A stretch of DNA of 64,000 bases from Ailanthus altissimus (taxonomy: Eukaryota > Streptophyta > Magnoliopsida > Sapindales > Simaroubaceae): positions 30,439,001-30,503,000 of the forward strand of contig OX327683.1 of assembly GCA_946807835.1 (NCBI GenBank), in the 5' to 3' direction. Below the pieces are notes generated by a model. It made no database searches, was not told the origin of the DNA, and saw only the letters and a list, made by a program, of their open reading frames with translations. This document shows positions 36,109 through 48,801 of the stretch, piece by piece; position 1 is the stretch's first letter, and each line of letters starts with the position of its first letter. A program made the position numbers and the translations under genes.

Positions 36109-37678
36109 GTCCATCACAAAATGATTTGAAAACTATATATATATATATATATATGAGAAAATATAATGTATAATCAATAATGAAAAAAATATATAAGAGT
36201 AATATTCTATTATATAATAGGTATAAGTGTCTCTTGAATTTAAACTTATACTTAGCGTTATATAATCTATTTGAGGAATTTTAGTGAACTATGTATTAAA
36301 CTCAACTCTTTTAATTAAATTTCAACTATAATAAACAAAATAGTGACAAAAACTTGGTTTTATAGGTTAATGCATTAATGACTCTGTATTTTATTTTAAT
36401 TCTAGTAAAAGCTTTAGAGAATAACTTAATTCTCATAATTGCGACCTTACAACTACTTTTATATAGGTGAGTTTTATGTGACCCATACCTTACAAGAGTA
36501 TACTTGTCTTAGACTCATTTAAGATAAATATACTTCCTAACATCACACAAAATTAGCTCTTTACCATAAGAATGAGTGGAAACATTTCTCCTCTAAGATA
36601 TGTCCATAGTATAAATGCTAAATAAATCATGCTATATGAATAGTTCTTATCTGTTGAATCTTCTTCATAGAATCGTCAATCATAAAGGTAGGGTTATTTT
36701 TATAGGTGACTTTCTTGTGAGTTTAAGCATATCTACCTCAACAATTTTATAAAACTTTTTTCAAAAGTATGATTTTTATGATTTTCCTCAAAAATATTTT
36801 ATTTACAAGATTTTTTTATATAATTTATATTTTATATAGCATGCCAAAAGAACTCCAATTTGATTGATCTCAAAAACTTTGTTCTTGAACTTTTTGAATT
36901 TCAAACAAAATTCTTTCCTAAAAAAAAAAGAGAGTTAGCTTAGACAAGTAATAATATATATATACAACATAAGAATCCTTAATTTAAAAAACTTATAAAA
37001 GAAGATATATTAATACTTTTGTTCTTCTTTTCAGTTTCTCAACGTTCATTAATTTCTCATGTAATTTTATTTGAAAGCTTGTTAAATAATATATATTTAA
37101 AATTTTTCACATTTTAAAGAATTTTAGGACTATTATTTTGCATATGATTTTAAATTTTAAACACAATTAATTAAACTATAACATCACTCAACAAGAATAT
37201 TTTTTCTTAAATCTGCTTGTAACATATATGTATATATACACACTTTATGTGAAGCACTAAAATTATTGCATGTTAGGTCAATGTTACTAGTTATGGACAT
37301 TAATAAATGTAATAATTAAAGCACAATGAGGAAATTTATTTTTTAACCAATAAAATTTAAAAAGAAAAATTTAAGAACATGTATATTAATGTTGTTTCAA
37401 TAAATCTATATACAAAGGATAATTTTATATGGACACTTAAGCTTACAAAATATGTAGCTATTAACATCATCACCTAACTTGCACAGTCAATTTGAGCATG
37501 ACCATTAATCTACACAAGAATTTTGACATAAATAATAATAATAACATGGTGATCTTTCCATGTTCTTTATTTCTTTTAAAAAAAATTCACTCAAACATAA
37601 AACACTAACACTAACATAGATTTACTCTTACAAATATAATAATAAACAATAAACCTACAAATCTATTTGGCTTTAGAT
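36109..37678. other. AT-rich DNA between repeats B and C
   Basis: No retrotransposon coding sequence or other gene is visible. If B and C are LTRs, this is the interior of a large non-coding element. A (TA)n tract lies near 36137-36153. Confidence 0.4.
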
Positions 37679-38217
37679 TGTTAGGTAAATTTATTTTAGA
37701 TATTATTTAATTATATATTAAAACATATATTATCAAATATTTGTAAGATATAAATCATTAACAATCATAATATAATATATATATATATAATGTAAGAAAA
37801 TTTGAGGATCATATCAAGTCTTTATTATCATAATTACTACAAAATATATTTATAAAATATAAAATAATATATACACATATATAGAACACTTCTTATATTT
37901 TTTTTCTATTTTTCACTCTCTCTAGCTACTAATAAGAAAGGATTAGCACATTTTATATAGTGTAGATAGTTTAGGTATTAATTTTAATATTAATAAGATA
38001 ATTTAATATGTTGTAACTTCTATAATAATTTAATATATAAAACTCTAAAATAATAGTAGTATTATATAAATGTTATAACTCTCACATATTTAATCTAATT
38101 TTAATAACTAATTTAAAATATTATAACAATGGATGATAATTTATTATTAATAATTAATAATATATAAATTATATAACTTATAATTATTTTTTTGACAAAA
38201 AAAAAAAATCTCTAACA
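37679..38217. repeat. AT-rich dispersed repeat, copy C (LTR-like)
   Basis: Starts TGTTAGGTAAATTT, ends ATCTCTAACA, and follows copies A and B base for base over most of its length, for example GATAGTTTAGGTATTAATT. Just left of it, minus-strand ATCTAAAGCC may be a much decayed primer-binding site. Confidence 0.55.
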
Positions 38218-38339
38218 GAAGCGACGCCGAAGGGCATGTCTAAGCAATAAGCATACATACCTAAAAAGCTACTCCGACTCCGAGCATCCTCCAGCAAATT
38301 ACTTTCAAAGTCCGTGCCACGGAAATCATCCGTACGCAT
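38188..38339 (-). other. Unassigned 50-codon open frame beside a gene fragment
   Basis: Minus-strand ATG at 38339-38337 opens a frame of about 50 codons with mixed, protein-like composition (DDFRGTDFESNLLEDARSRS) and higher GC than its surroundings, running into repeat C. I do not recognise it. It may be a non-coding shadow of the gene fragment on the other strand. Confidence 0.2.
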
Positions 38340-38395
38340 TATTTGTCCTTATTTTTTAAGTCCAAAGTGCTTCTTATTGGTTTGTCATTTGGCAG

Positions 38396-38657
38396 GATCG
38401 TGATGGTTGTCATATCTATCATATAGTTGATGCACCGTCATCCACCGGATTCCAGTGCCGGAGCCCAATCACTTCTTCTCAAATTGATCTTGCTCACATA
38501 GAAATGGAAGAACCACCGGGGTCATTTTTGTACAGCGCCCATCTGCTGAAAAATATTTTTCTATTGATTCTTCACGTTTAAAATTAAGTGATCTTGAGTT
38601 GCTGCTTTTGCATCCGAATGTATGGGTGAGGAACAAGTGGAATAACATTATCGCCAG
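38396..38657 (+). pseudogene. Host-gene exon fragment, frameshifted, identity unknown
   Basis: After an acceptor-like TTGTCATTTGGCAG, a frame from 38396 reads DRDGCHIYHIVDAP, then FQCRSPITSSQIDLAHIEME and PPGSFLYS. At about 38531-38536 the plausible coding sequence shifts by one base and continues as EKYFSIDSSRLKLSDLEL and LLHPNVWVRNKWNNIIAR until the long-TIR element starts at 38658. Composition and codon choice differ sharply from the AT-rich flanks. I do not recognise the family. It is interpreted as a dead exon that carried at least one frameshift and was then interrupted by the transposon. Confidence 0.5.
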
Positions 38658-40228
38658 GAAAGAACGACTATTACCTCTTGTAGTTTTAACTAATCTTCAC
38701 TTATTTTTTATAATTTTAAAAAGATTAAAATTCTTCTAACATTAAAATTTTTTTATTACCGTTTAATTGTTTACATGATTTTATAATTTTACTCTTACTA
38801 ATTATAATTTTATCTTTATTTATATATAGCTTAATATTTTTTAATTTTACCCTTGCTAATTATAATTTTACCCTTACTAATTATAATTTTACCATTATTA
38901 ACATATGACTGGACAATTTTACTCATAAAATTTTTTTTATTAATTATAATTTTACTTTTATTAATATATGGTTTGATAATTTTATTCTTAAAAATTTTAA
39001 AGCTTATGAAGATTTAAAAAATTGAGAGCAAGATAAAAATATAAGCTTATGAAGATTTAAAAATTTGAGAGCAAGATAAAAATATGAACTTATGAAGATT
39101 TGAACCCATGACCTCTAAAATAAATTCTTTTTTAATTATAATTTTACCTTTATTAATATATAGTTTGACAATTTTATTCTTAAAAATTTAAAAGTTTATA
39201 AAGATTTAAAAATTTGAGAGCAAGGTAAAAATATAAGCTTAGAAGATAAGATTTAAAAATTTGAGAGCAAGATAAAAATATGAACTTATGAAGATTTGAA
39301 CCCATGACCTCTAAAATAAAGGTAATAAAGTTTCAACACTTGACCAAACTTATAATTAATGAATATTTTATAAAAACTGATATATATACCCAATAAATAA
39401 TTAGATGAATTATTAGTTATAAGTTAATAAGATATTGGTACTCAAAATCATAAATAATAATAAAGTCTAAAAGTATTTTAAATAACGTTTAATTCAAATA
39501 AGTTTACAAAAAATAATTTTTTTAGAAACTCATTATAAACATCTTCTAATTATTTTAATTATTCTTAAATTAATTGAAATAAAATAAAAAGTATTAATAA
39601 TAAAATTAATTATAAAATATATATTTCCAACAAAAGTACAAAAAAATTTATTTTCCATATTTAGTCATCAATTATCATTTTTTACCTATGATATAACATA
39701 AAATTTTTATTAGCAGTTGTAATAATTAAACTCATTTGAAAGCATATAAGAATTTATCATTATTTGTAGTAATTTATTTTAATTTAAAAATTAATGAAAA
39801 TTAATTTTGTTATGCATACTTTAATAGAATTTATTGTTTGTTAAAATATTTTTTATTTTTTGTTCTAAAATTTATTTAGTTTATGATTTATAATTAATCT
39901 AATTTATATATAAAATATATATTTTAATCTTCATAAAATTTTCATTAATAATAAATTTAGCAAAGTGGTGAAGATTCAAAATTATTATTTTAGAAATTAA
40001 GAGTTCAAATTCCTTCAAATTCAATTTTTTTATTTTGTTCTCAAATCTGTAGGGGTAAAATTGTCAAACTATATATTATTATGAATAAAATTATAAAATT
40101 ATGTAAAATGTTAAAAGATAACGGAATATTCTTAACAACGGAAGAGTTTTGATTATTTTTTAAACCACAAAAATAATTAAATATTAACTAAAATCACATG
40201 GGTAATAATCGTTTTTCCCTATCACTAG
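38649..40228. mobile_element. Long-TIR, Mutator-like non-autonomous element with 9-bp target duplication
   Basis: The left end GAAAGAACGACTATTACC (38658) is the inverted counterpart of the right end GGTAATAATCGTTTTTCCC (to 40219), and the similarity continues inward for at least 200 bp. Flanks TATCGCCAG (38649-38657) and TATCACTAG (40220-40228) agree at 7 of 9 bases, the two differences being transitions. A 9-bp duplication and long TIRs are marks of Mutator-like elements. No transposase is present. The left arm contains a tandem duplication of about 190 bp (38939-39122 and 39133-39315). Confidence 0.68.
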
Positions 40229-40829
40229 CATTTTCAATTCATTTCAGATTTTCAAGACAATCGTTTTCTCTGCTCAAATTTTTTTGGAACCCATATAAAT
40301 TTCTGGTTTATATTGCATTGTGATAAGGAAATCAAAAGTGAAAATGATATTAGAGTTAGAGGTCTCGTATTCAATCTAACACATCTTTTCTTAGTTTGAG
40401 TGCATTTTTTTGTACTCTTAATAGGAGTTTCTACTTCATGCATTAGGTGTCATGATTTTTTTTTCTTCAATAAATTATATAAAAGGAAGTTGTAAGAATT
40501 CTAGTCTACAACATTATCTCTAATCTTCTTTCAGTGATGCCATCGATTATCCTGTCGAGGAAAATTAAAGTCGATTTTATGAATATTCAAATCGGATTCA
40601 TGTCTGCATTTTAGTAAAACTCTTTGGCCATTTTGCGTTCAAATCGTCTGTAATTTAGGCTATGAATTAAAAATAATTTTCAAGATTTCCAGTAAAAAGT
40701 AAAAGAAAATAGGAAGACTAAAAGAGAAAGAACAAATTTCTAGTTGTTTTGAAGGACCAGCAGAAGCTCTTGAAACTTATAAAATAATGCCCCAATCTAA
40801 GATAATAAAATGCCATATCATTCAAACAA
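40229..40829. other. Intergenic DNA, no gene seen
   Basis: No supported gene or repeat structure. Confidence 0.5.
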
Positions 40830-41913
40830 GGGTTATTTTTATAGATGTCTTTGAAGTATGGCATAAAATTAGTGATACCTTAAAATTTTAAAATAACCTC
40901 TAATACTTTTAAGATATGACTTAAAAATAGTAATGTTTTTTAAGTTTTTAAAATAATTTCCAATTACCTTTGGGGTATGATTTAAAATCAATATCCCTCA
41001 AAATTTTAAAATAGTCTTTAATATCCTTACTGTTTTGAGATCTCAATAAAAATTATTAATATACCCTTATTATACTCTTTTTAATTTATTTTTTCAATTT
41101 CGGTACTCTTTTTTTTTTTACATGAGTATAAAATAAAAAATAATTTTTTTAACAAAATATTTATTAATTTCAATTTTTAACATTTACTTAAAAATAATTT
41201 TTTTTTCAATGTGTTAAAAATTAGAAATAATAAACGAGTATGTAAAAAATAAATTTGTTTTAATAATTAAGTAAAAAAAGAAACATAAAAGAAGAGAATA
41301 CTAATTTAAGTCATACCCCAAGGGTATTCATGAAAATAACCCTTTAAATTTTGGTTCTCTCTTCTTTTATATATATATATATTATTTGACTACTAAAACA
41401 AAACAAAAAAAACTATTTATTATTTCTAATTTTAACACTTATTTAAATTTTTATTTTTATTGTAAACTTTGACTAAGATTAAAATATTTAAAAATTTGAA
41501 CAAATGTTAAAAAAAATAAAAAAAACAAATTTTTTGTTAAATTTTTTATTTTAATACTCAAGTAAAAAAGAAAAAAAAATAGAGTATCAAAATTGAAAAA
41601 AAAAAGTTATTTTAAATAAATTAATAAATATTTTATTAAAAAATTATTTTTTTTATTTTAGTACTCAAGTTAAAAAAAATACATAAATTAAAAGAGTATA
41701 AATAAAGGTATATTAATCATTTTTGTTGGCATTTTATAACAGTAATAATATTGAAAGTTATTTTGAAAATTTAAAGAATACTACTAATTTTAAATTATAT
41801 TTAAAAGGTATTGGAGGTTATTTTAAAAATTTTACGAGTACAACTAATTATTTTAAAAACATAAAGGAAAAAGTGTTTCTAAGTTATACCTTAGCCACAT
41901 GTGAAAATAACCC
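40830..41913. mobile_element. Foldback / TIR element, possibly two MITEs
   Basis: GGGTTATTTTTATAGATG at 40830 is answered by two inverted ends: TTCATGAAAATAACCC at 41342 and CATGTGAAAATAACCC at 41913. Inverted similarity with the 41913 end extends over some 250 bp, including AAAATAACCTC and the TTAATATACCTTTATT region. Either one 1084-bp foldback element or two overlapping MITEs of about 0.5 kb. No target duplication is evident. Confidence 0.55.
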
Positions 41914-43468
41914 TTTAAAAAAAACTAAATAAGGGAAATACTTCAAACCTATGCTGTCTCTAAAAAGCTCAATAAAGTCTCAGTGGTACTGCTGAATTTA
42001 AGAGCGTTATAAAATCTTGAATACAAATTTCGAACGGCAATCACACGTGTTATATATAAGTTTCATGGTGTTTCGTTTTTCGTTTTTATTTTTTATTTTT
42101 CCTTATTCCTTTCTGCAATGACGTACCGTGAAGAGGTCATGAACCATTTGTTTTGAGGAGATCATGATCACCCCATTGAAACACAGTTAGTAATTTCTTC
42201 TCAAAGCTCAAGCAAGAAAAGAAAGGAAGCGTAATGGGCTGCGAGGAAACAGCAGGCACTTAATTTGCACGATCGAAGATCCAGTGAGACCATTCATTGA
42301 GAACAACGGGAATTGAGAGTAGTCTAAGATCACATCATGTGCGCCACCAGTTCACTCGACCAAGTTCCAACATTCTCATCTCCACGTTCTTCTCAATTCT
42401 TGCCGTAAATCTAGAATTAGGGTGTCAATATAATGGTGGGTGGAGGTAAAAATCCATAGACATTTTTTCAAAGATAAGATAAATTCAATTTCTTATCGAC
42501 TTTGAACAAGTTGAAGAGACGTTTTGATTTAAATGTATAATTTGGGTTGCTATTATATGGGATTATTTTAATTTAAAATTTTAACTTAAATTTTTATGTA
42601 ATATAGTATTAGAAACATTAAATGTTGTTTCGATGTATGAACATAAATGTATTTAAAGTTGTATATATTATTTTAAATTATTTTAATAATATGTCTTAAA
42701 ATTGTATGTATTTATTTTAATATTATAATTTTATATATTTTTAAAAAATTATTATTTTAAAACAAAATTTATAAGGTAAAAAAATTCACTCATGAATAGT
42801 TTTACTTTTTAATTAAAATTATGTAAAATTTGAGGGAAAAAAAATCAAAATTTTATATTAAAGCTACTATTAATACCAGGAGACCTTTGATTTGACTCAA
42901 CTACAAGTCCAGTGGAAATTATGGAATAAATATGAGATAATGTTTCTTTTCAACCGAAAAAAAAAAAAAAAACCTTTGATGGATATTTAATAAATTGAAG
43001 CTTCAAAGGTAATTTAAATGATGGGCGACCGAGGAAGGATTAGAAGGTCTAGATTTCATTTCTGCCGTTTTGGGCTCAACTTGAAAAGAATACAGAAGTT
43101 AATATGTCAGTTAGTGAGCAACAAAATGATAAAAAGAGATTTGACAAAGCGATGAAGTTTGATCCAATGAAAAAGAGAAGACAAAATAATAGGTGGAGAG
43201 TCCACTAAGACTAAACTAAGCATCTCTGCGCTTGCAACTAAAGAGAGAGTGGGATTTTGGTGCCAGACCCAGACACCGTCCCAAGTTTGGCACTCACTTT
43301 TGTTGCTTAATAAGGAATCTGTTGCGAGTTCTAAAATATTTATTTGCCTTGCCTTAAATTAGGAAAAAGTGTCACTTCGTTGTTGTTGACTTGTAATTAC
43401 ACTCTCAAAAATATCTTGCACGCGTTCCGTCGCAAAATCCATTATGACAATTTTTCTATAAAAAAATT
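41914..43468. other. Intergenic DNA, no gene seen
   Basis: No supported frame or repeat. An A-run occurs near 42957-42973. Confidence 0.5.
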
Positions 43469-44029
43469 TGTTAAATATTTTATAACAATAATTATGACCT
43501 ATGTATTATTATAAGATATAATTATTTTAATTATTTTAAATGATAAATAATAATTTAATAATTAATAATTACTAAAATTTAAACCTCATTACTAAAATCT
43601 AAACAATATTGCTAAATCTTAAAGATTATTGTAACAATCTAAAGGTTATTATTAAAATCGAAAGAGTCAATTAGATAAATAAATAGTTTCTAAAAAAGTG
43701 CACATTTTTAAAAAAAAAATTGTGTAAATAAAATCTTATTATTAGAAATTAATCCTCTTTCAATCCTATAAATGGATAAGAGTGTTTTTCATCCTATTAA
43801 TTTATCAAATTCAAAGGGGTCAAGAAAATGAAATATGATTTCTTAATTTAAGTGCCTCTATAAGTCTAATTTGAGGGGGGGGGGGGGGGGGGGGGGGGGG
43901 GGAAATGAAAATGAATCAATGTATGCTCTATATTCTATTAATTATATTGTGAAAATTATAAAGTTCTAAAGATTTGAAAATAAATATTTTTATGCAAAAA
44001 TATTCTGCATAATATTAATAACTCTAATA
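43469..44029 (+). repeat. Copia-4 5' LTR with poly-G run
   Basis: Aligns with 48802-49324, for example TGCATAATATTAATAACTCT at the inner end. A run of 28 G (43875-43902) has no counterpart in the 3' LTR. Confidence 0.82.
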
Positions 44030-44032
44030 TAC

Positions 44033-44043
44033 GGTATCAGGCC
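44033..44043 (+). other. Copia-4 primer-binding site
   Basis: GGTATCAGGCC, a near match to the initiator tRNA-Met complement, a few bases after the 5' LTR end. Confidence 0.75.
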
Positions 44044-44799
44044 ATTAGGTTAAGAATTTGTGATTTTTCAATTAAGTAAATTTATATCTCTTTCTCTTAA
44101 TCATCAAATCTCTAATTATTTAATGAGAAATATTTATTTTTTATTGCAATTATTTCGATTTAGTAAATACACGTGTTTAAAATTAAATCATTTGTGTTGC
44201 CTTGCTATAAATGATTATGAGTTTATTTATATTTTGAGAAATGCCTATTATGTCTCTTATGATTTAATGATGGACAATTAAATACATTATATGTGTGCAT
44301 TTATCTTATTATGTATTTGTCAAATTGTATATATATTAATTAATATATTCATAATTTCTTTTGAAAATTATTGTTCATATTTTTGTAAGTTATAAATTCT
44401 TTTGATTTGTAGTTCATTAGTGACTAAAGTGGCCAAACCATAAGGTGAAATAACTTTTCAAAATTGTAAAATTTATAGTCAATTATCTATGATTATGTGA
44501 TGCTTTTAAATTAAAAGACATGATCATATGTTTTATTATCTTCATGAGTACATTGACGTTCATTGGTCATAAATTATGTAAGGATCGTCCAAAGGTTGAT
44601 CAATTGATTTTATGATTTTTGAACATAATTGTAGTTAATTAATATGCTATTACTATGTATGTTTAGTATATCCAAAGATAATAAACATATTTAGTTAGTG
44701 TATAATAATTACCAAAAATATGAAATAAAACAAGCATCAATTATGTTTATTATTCTATACCGTTGTGTCACCCAAAGAAGAACTTCTATGTACGTGATT

Positions 44800-47680
44800 T
44801 ATATGTATAAATTTGTACTTAATTATTAAACTCAAAGTATTTATAGATCAAGTATTTGTATTTGTTTCGCTACACTCACAGTTTGTTCCAATATTCAATG
44901 GGCTTAATTTCTCTTATTGGTGTGAACAAGTATGGGTTCATCTAGGTGTATTGGATCTTGATTTGGCACTTCAAATAAAGAAATATACTGCTATTATTGA
45001 CTCTAGCAATGATGAAGAAAAGTCTTTCCATTAAACTTGGGAAATATTAAATAGACTAAAGTTCATGCAAATGATTGTGACAAACAACATCAACTCTTCC
45101 TAAAATTGAAAGTGCCAACAAATTAACATTAAGTCAACTCTTTCGAAAATTGAAAGTGTCAACAAATTCATGAAATATAGAAAGAGCACTCCCAAACAGC
45201 TGATAAGTCTTTTGCTAGGACATTAATGGGTGCCTTAACCATTATGAAGTTTGATGATTCTCGTATTATACGTGAGCATGTCAATAAGATGGCAACTATT
45301 GCAGCAAGATTAATGTCCTTAGAAATGAATGTGGACTAGAATTTCCTTATACAATTTATCATTAACTCTTTACCTTTTGAATATGGTCCATTCTAAATGA
45401 ACTATAACACTATGAAGGATAAATGAAATGTAAATGAATTGTGTGGTATGCTTTTGTTGAAAGTGACAAGGCTTATGAATCAAGGATCTCATTCCCTTCA
45501 TCTCATTAAGAAGCTAGAAAGAAAAAGAATGAAAGGGGCCAAAAAGGACCATCAAAGAACGATGAGTCATCAATCTAAATCCACAAGAAGAAATATAAGA
45601 TTGATAGGTGTCTTTTTTGGAAGAAACTTAGACACTATCAAATTTAGCTGAAATTATTTATAATAATTGGTTAATTGATTTTGGATGTATCACTCGCATT
45701 TTTAATATGATGGAAATTCATTATGAACCAAACCACAAATCCAAATGAAAAGTTTATTTTCATGGGAAACTAAATCAAACCTTAGTTGAAGCTATTGGAA
45801 CTTATCATTTAATTTTAGACACGGACATTATTTATATTTATTTCAAACTTGTTATGTTCTTTCTATTTCTTACAATTTAGTTTTTTTGTCCAAACTTGAT
45901 ACAGTTAGATATTTTTTAAATTTAGAAAATGATGTTTTAGTTTATTTAAACAAAGTCTTTCACTGGTTCTAGAATTCTTTGTGATGATTTATATAAATTA
46001 ACACTTGATAATTCTTTTATTGAGACTCTTTTGATCTTGTGTCATAATATTGGTTCTAAACATGATTTGATAAATAAACATTCAGCGTACTTGTGTCATA
46101 AACGTTTGGGTCACATATCCAAAGAAAGGTTAGCAAGATTAGTAAACAATGTAATCCTTTCAAATTTGAATTTTATTAATCTTGGTAGTTATGTGAATTG
46201 TATTAGAGTAAAGATTACAAAACACACAAAGAAAGGAGCACAAGAAGCACATAGCTTCTTGAGATTATTATACAAATCGATGTATGTGGACCTTTTGATG
46301 TTTCATCTTTTGGTGAAGAAAAATATTTTCTCACTTTTATTGATGACTTCTCACATCATCATTATATCTATTTGTTATATAATTCTAAATCAGTAGATGT
46401 CTTAGAGGTATTTATCAATTAGGATAAAAGAAAATTAAATAAAAAGGTTAAGGTTGTCAAGATTAGATAAAAATGGTGACTATTGTGGAGAATATAATAA
46501 AACTGGAGAAATGTCCCAGTCCATTTTCAAAATTTCTTGAAAGTCATGGTGTTTGTGCTCAATTCGCAATATTAGGAATACTAAAGAAAAATGATGTAAT
46601 CTAAAGGTGTAATCACACTTTAACAGATATAATTAGAAGTTTGATGAATAATTTATCTTTACCCTTGTCATTGCGAATGCATGTCTTAAAAACCGCAATG
46701 TATTTGTTAAAAGAATTTTCTAGTAAAGTCGTTCTAAAAACTTCTTTTAAACTGTAGACTGGAAGAAACCCTAGTTTAAGGAACTTGTATGTTTAGTGTT
46801 GTCTAACGGAAGTAAGAATTTATATTCTACATGAAAAAGAAATTGAACTTAAAAATAACTAGTGGTTTCTTCATTGGTTATCTAAAAATATCTAAACGGT
46901 ATAAATTTCATTATCCTAATTATAGTACGCGAATTGTTAAAATTAAAAATACTAAGTTCATTGAAAATGGTAAAGTTAGTGAGAGTATAAAACCACATAA
47001 TATGGTAATTTAAGAAGTTAGGGTGCAAATTTCTTTACCTAAAACTTCTTTACAAATTGTTATTCCTCCAATTGTTGAACTGCCTAACAACGTACAAAGG
47101 CATCAAATAAATGATCAAACACTCCATAATAAGATTTTTCCTAAAGAACTTGTAATAGGTGAACCATATGAAATAGTATTAAGAAGTGCTCAAAAATAAA
47201 GAAAATCTACTATTTTTTTATGATTACATGGCTTATTTACAAGAGTTAGATTTTGACATAGGAATTGATGCAGATCCAGTTTCATTAGGACTTAAAGCTA
47301 CATCAAATAGTTATGAAAATTGCCTTTTTAAATGGGAACTTAGATGAAGAAGTCTATATGAATCAACATAAAGGTTTTTAAGTTGAAGGAAAGGAACACA
47401 TGGTGTTTAAACTTAAGAAATCAATATATAAACTTAAACAAGTTTTTCGACAATGGTATCTAAAGTTCAATGATGCTATAACCTCTTTTGAATTTAACGA
47501 AAACACTGTTGATTGCTGTATATATCTGAAGGTTAATAAGCGCAAGTTTATATTTTTAATTCTATATGTTGATGATATGTTACTTGTAACTAATGATCTT
47601 GGTTTACTTTATAAAATCAAAAAATTTCTCTCTATAAATTTTGAAATGAAAGATATAGGCGAGATGTTCTAAGTAATTGA
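44800..47680 (+). pseudogene. Copia-4 gag, integrase and RT remnants
   Basis: 44870-45034 is gag (PIFNGLNFSYWCEQVWVHLG, LDLDLALQIKK). 45225-45400 continues it in another frame (MKFDDSRIIREHVNKM). 46080-46250 is the GAG-pre-integrase region (LCHKRLGHISKERLARL) followed by a ruined integrase. 47400-47672 is RT with KKSIYKLKQVFRQWY and the catalytic YVDDMLLVTND, ending in FEMKDIGEMF. Frameshifts and stops separate all parts. RNase H traces to 48200 are weak. Confidence 0.78.
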
Positions 47681-48458
47681 AATTAAAATATTTCATAATA
47701 GATCATAGAGATTGTTAGAATTCTCTCTAAAAGTATATATATGGATAAAGTTCTTGAGGAATAGAAAAATTCTTATAAGGTGTTATTTGAATTCAAAAAG
47801 AAAATGAATTTAATCTTTATATAATGCTAGAAAAATGAATTGGAATGAAAACAAATAGAAGGAATTTCTTATGCATTTATTATTGAAAGCGTGATGTATG
47901 CCTAAACTTGTATAAGGGCAGACATCAATTTTGTTATTGAAATGTTGGGCATGTATCAAAGCAATATAAGAAATCCATATTTGGCTACTTGTTCCTATCA
48001 GCTAGGGGAGCAATTTCATGTAAAAGTGCAAAGCAAATTATCATTGTTGCATTCACTATAAAGGCCCAATTATGGCATACTTGAGACTATAGTTCATGGA
48101 TTATAGTTGCGAATTTTATTCAAGACTTGAAATTGTCGACAGTATTATCAAGTAGTTGAAAATTTATTTTAATAACTTTGCAATAGTCTGTTACTCTAAA
48201 AATGATAAATATTCAAAAAGTGCTAAATATATAGAATTAAAATACTTTATCGTTAAAGAGGAAATTTAAAAACAAAGAGTGTCAATTGAGTACATAGCAC
48301 CAACTTCATAGTTGCAAATCTATTAACAAAGAGATTGCCACCAAATATATTTACCAAATATGTCAAAAGAGTGGACATTACGATTGATATCTTTGATATT
48401 ACTATTTTTATAATATTTACATATTTGACACTAAGCTCATTTACGATTTGTTTCTGAT

Positions 48459-48459
48459 A

Positions 48460-48491
<32 letters not shown>

Positions 48492-48510
48492 CACACATAC
48501 ATATATATAT
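48459..48510. repeat. Hexanucleotide microsatellite
   Basis: Tandem ACATAT units run from about 48459 to 48486 and degrade into TACATACACACATACATATATATA. It lies between Copia-4 pol and its 3' LTR. Confidence 0.7.
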
Positions 48511-48801
48511 ATTATTTATATGTATATGAATGTTAACATAATTTGTTTTTGTTAAAAATATTATTTTATAATATTATTATACTTCTCATTATAGGTCATA
48601 TTAAACAAAGAACTAATATTATGATAAATAGAAGGAATTGTGTCGAATTAATAACATACAACTATCATGATCCTTGTTAGTTATTTGACTAATAATGAAG
48701 ATTAATGTAATTAATATAATAAAGATTTTAGAATAATACTATACATATTATGTTTATTAAGTCATAAAATGAAGATATATCACATAAATGAAGTAGGAGA
48801 A

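Noticed and set aside
43860..43905. Telomere-like or satellite array at the G run
   Set aside because: It is a pure G homopolymer, not a repeat unit array, and sits inside an LTR.
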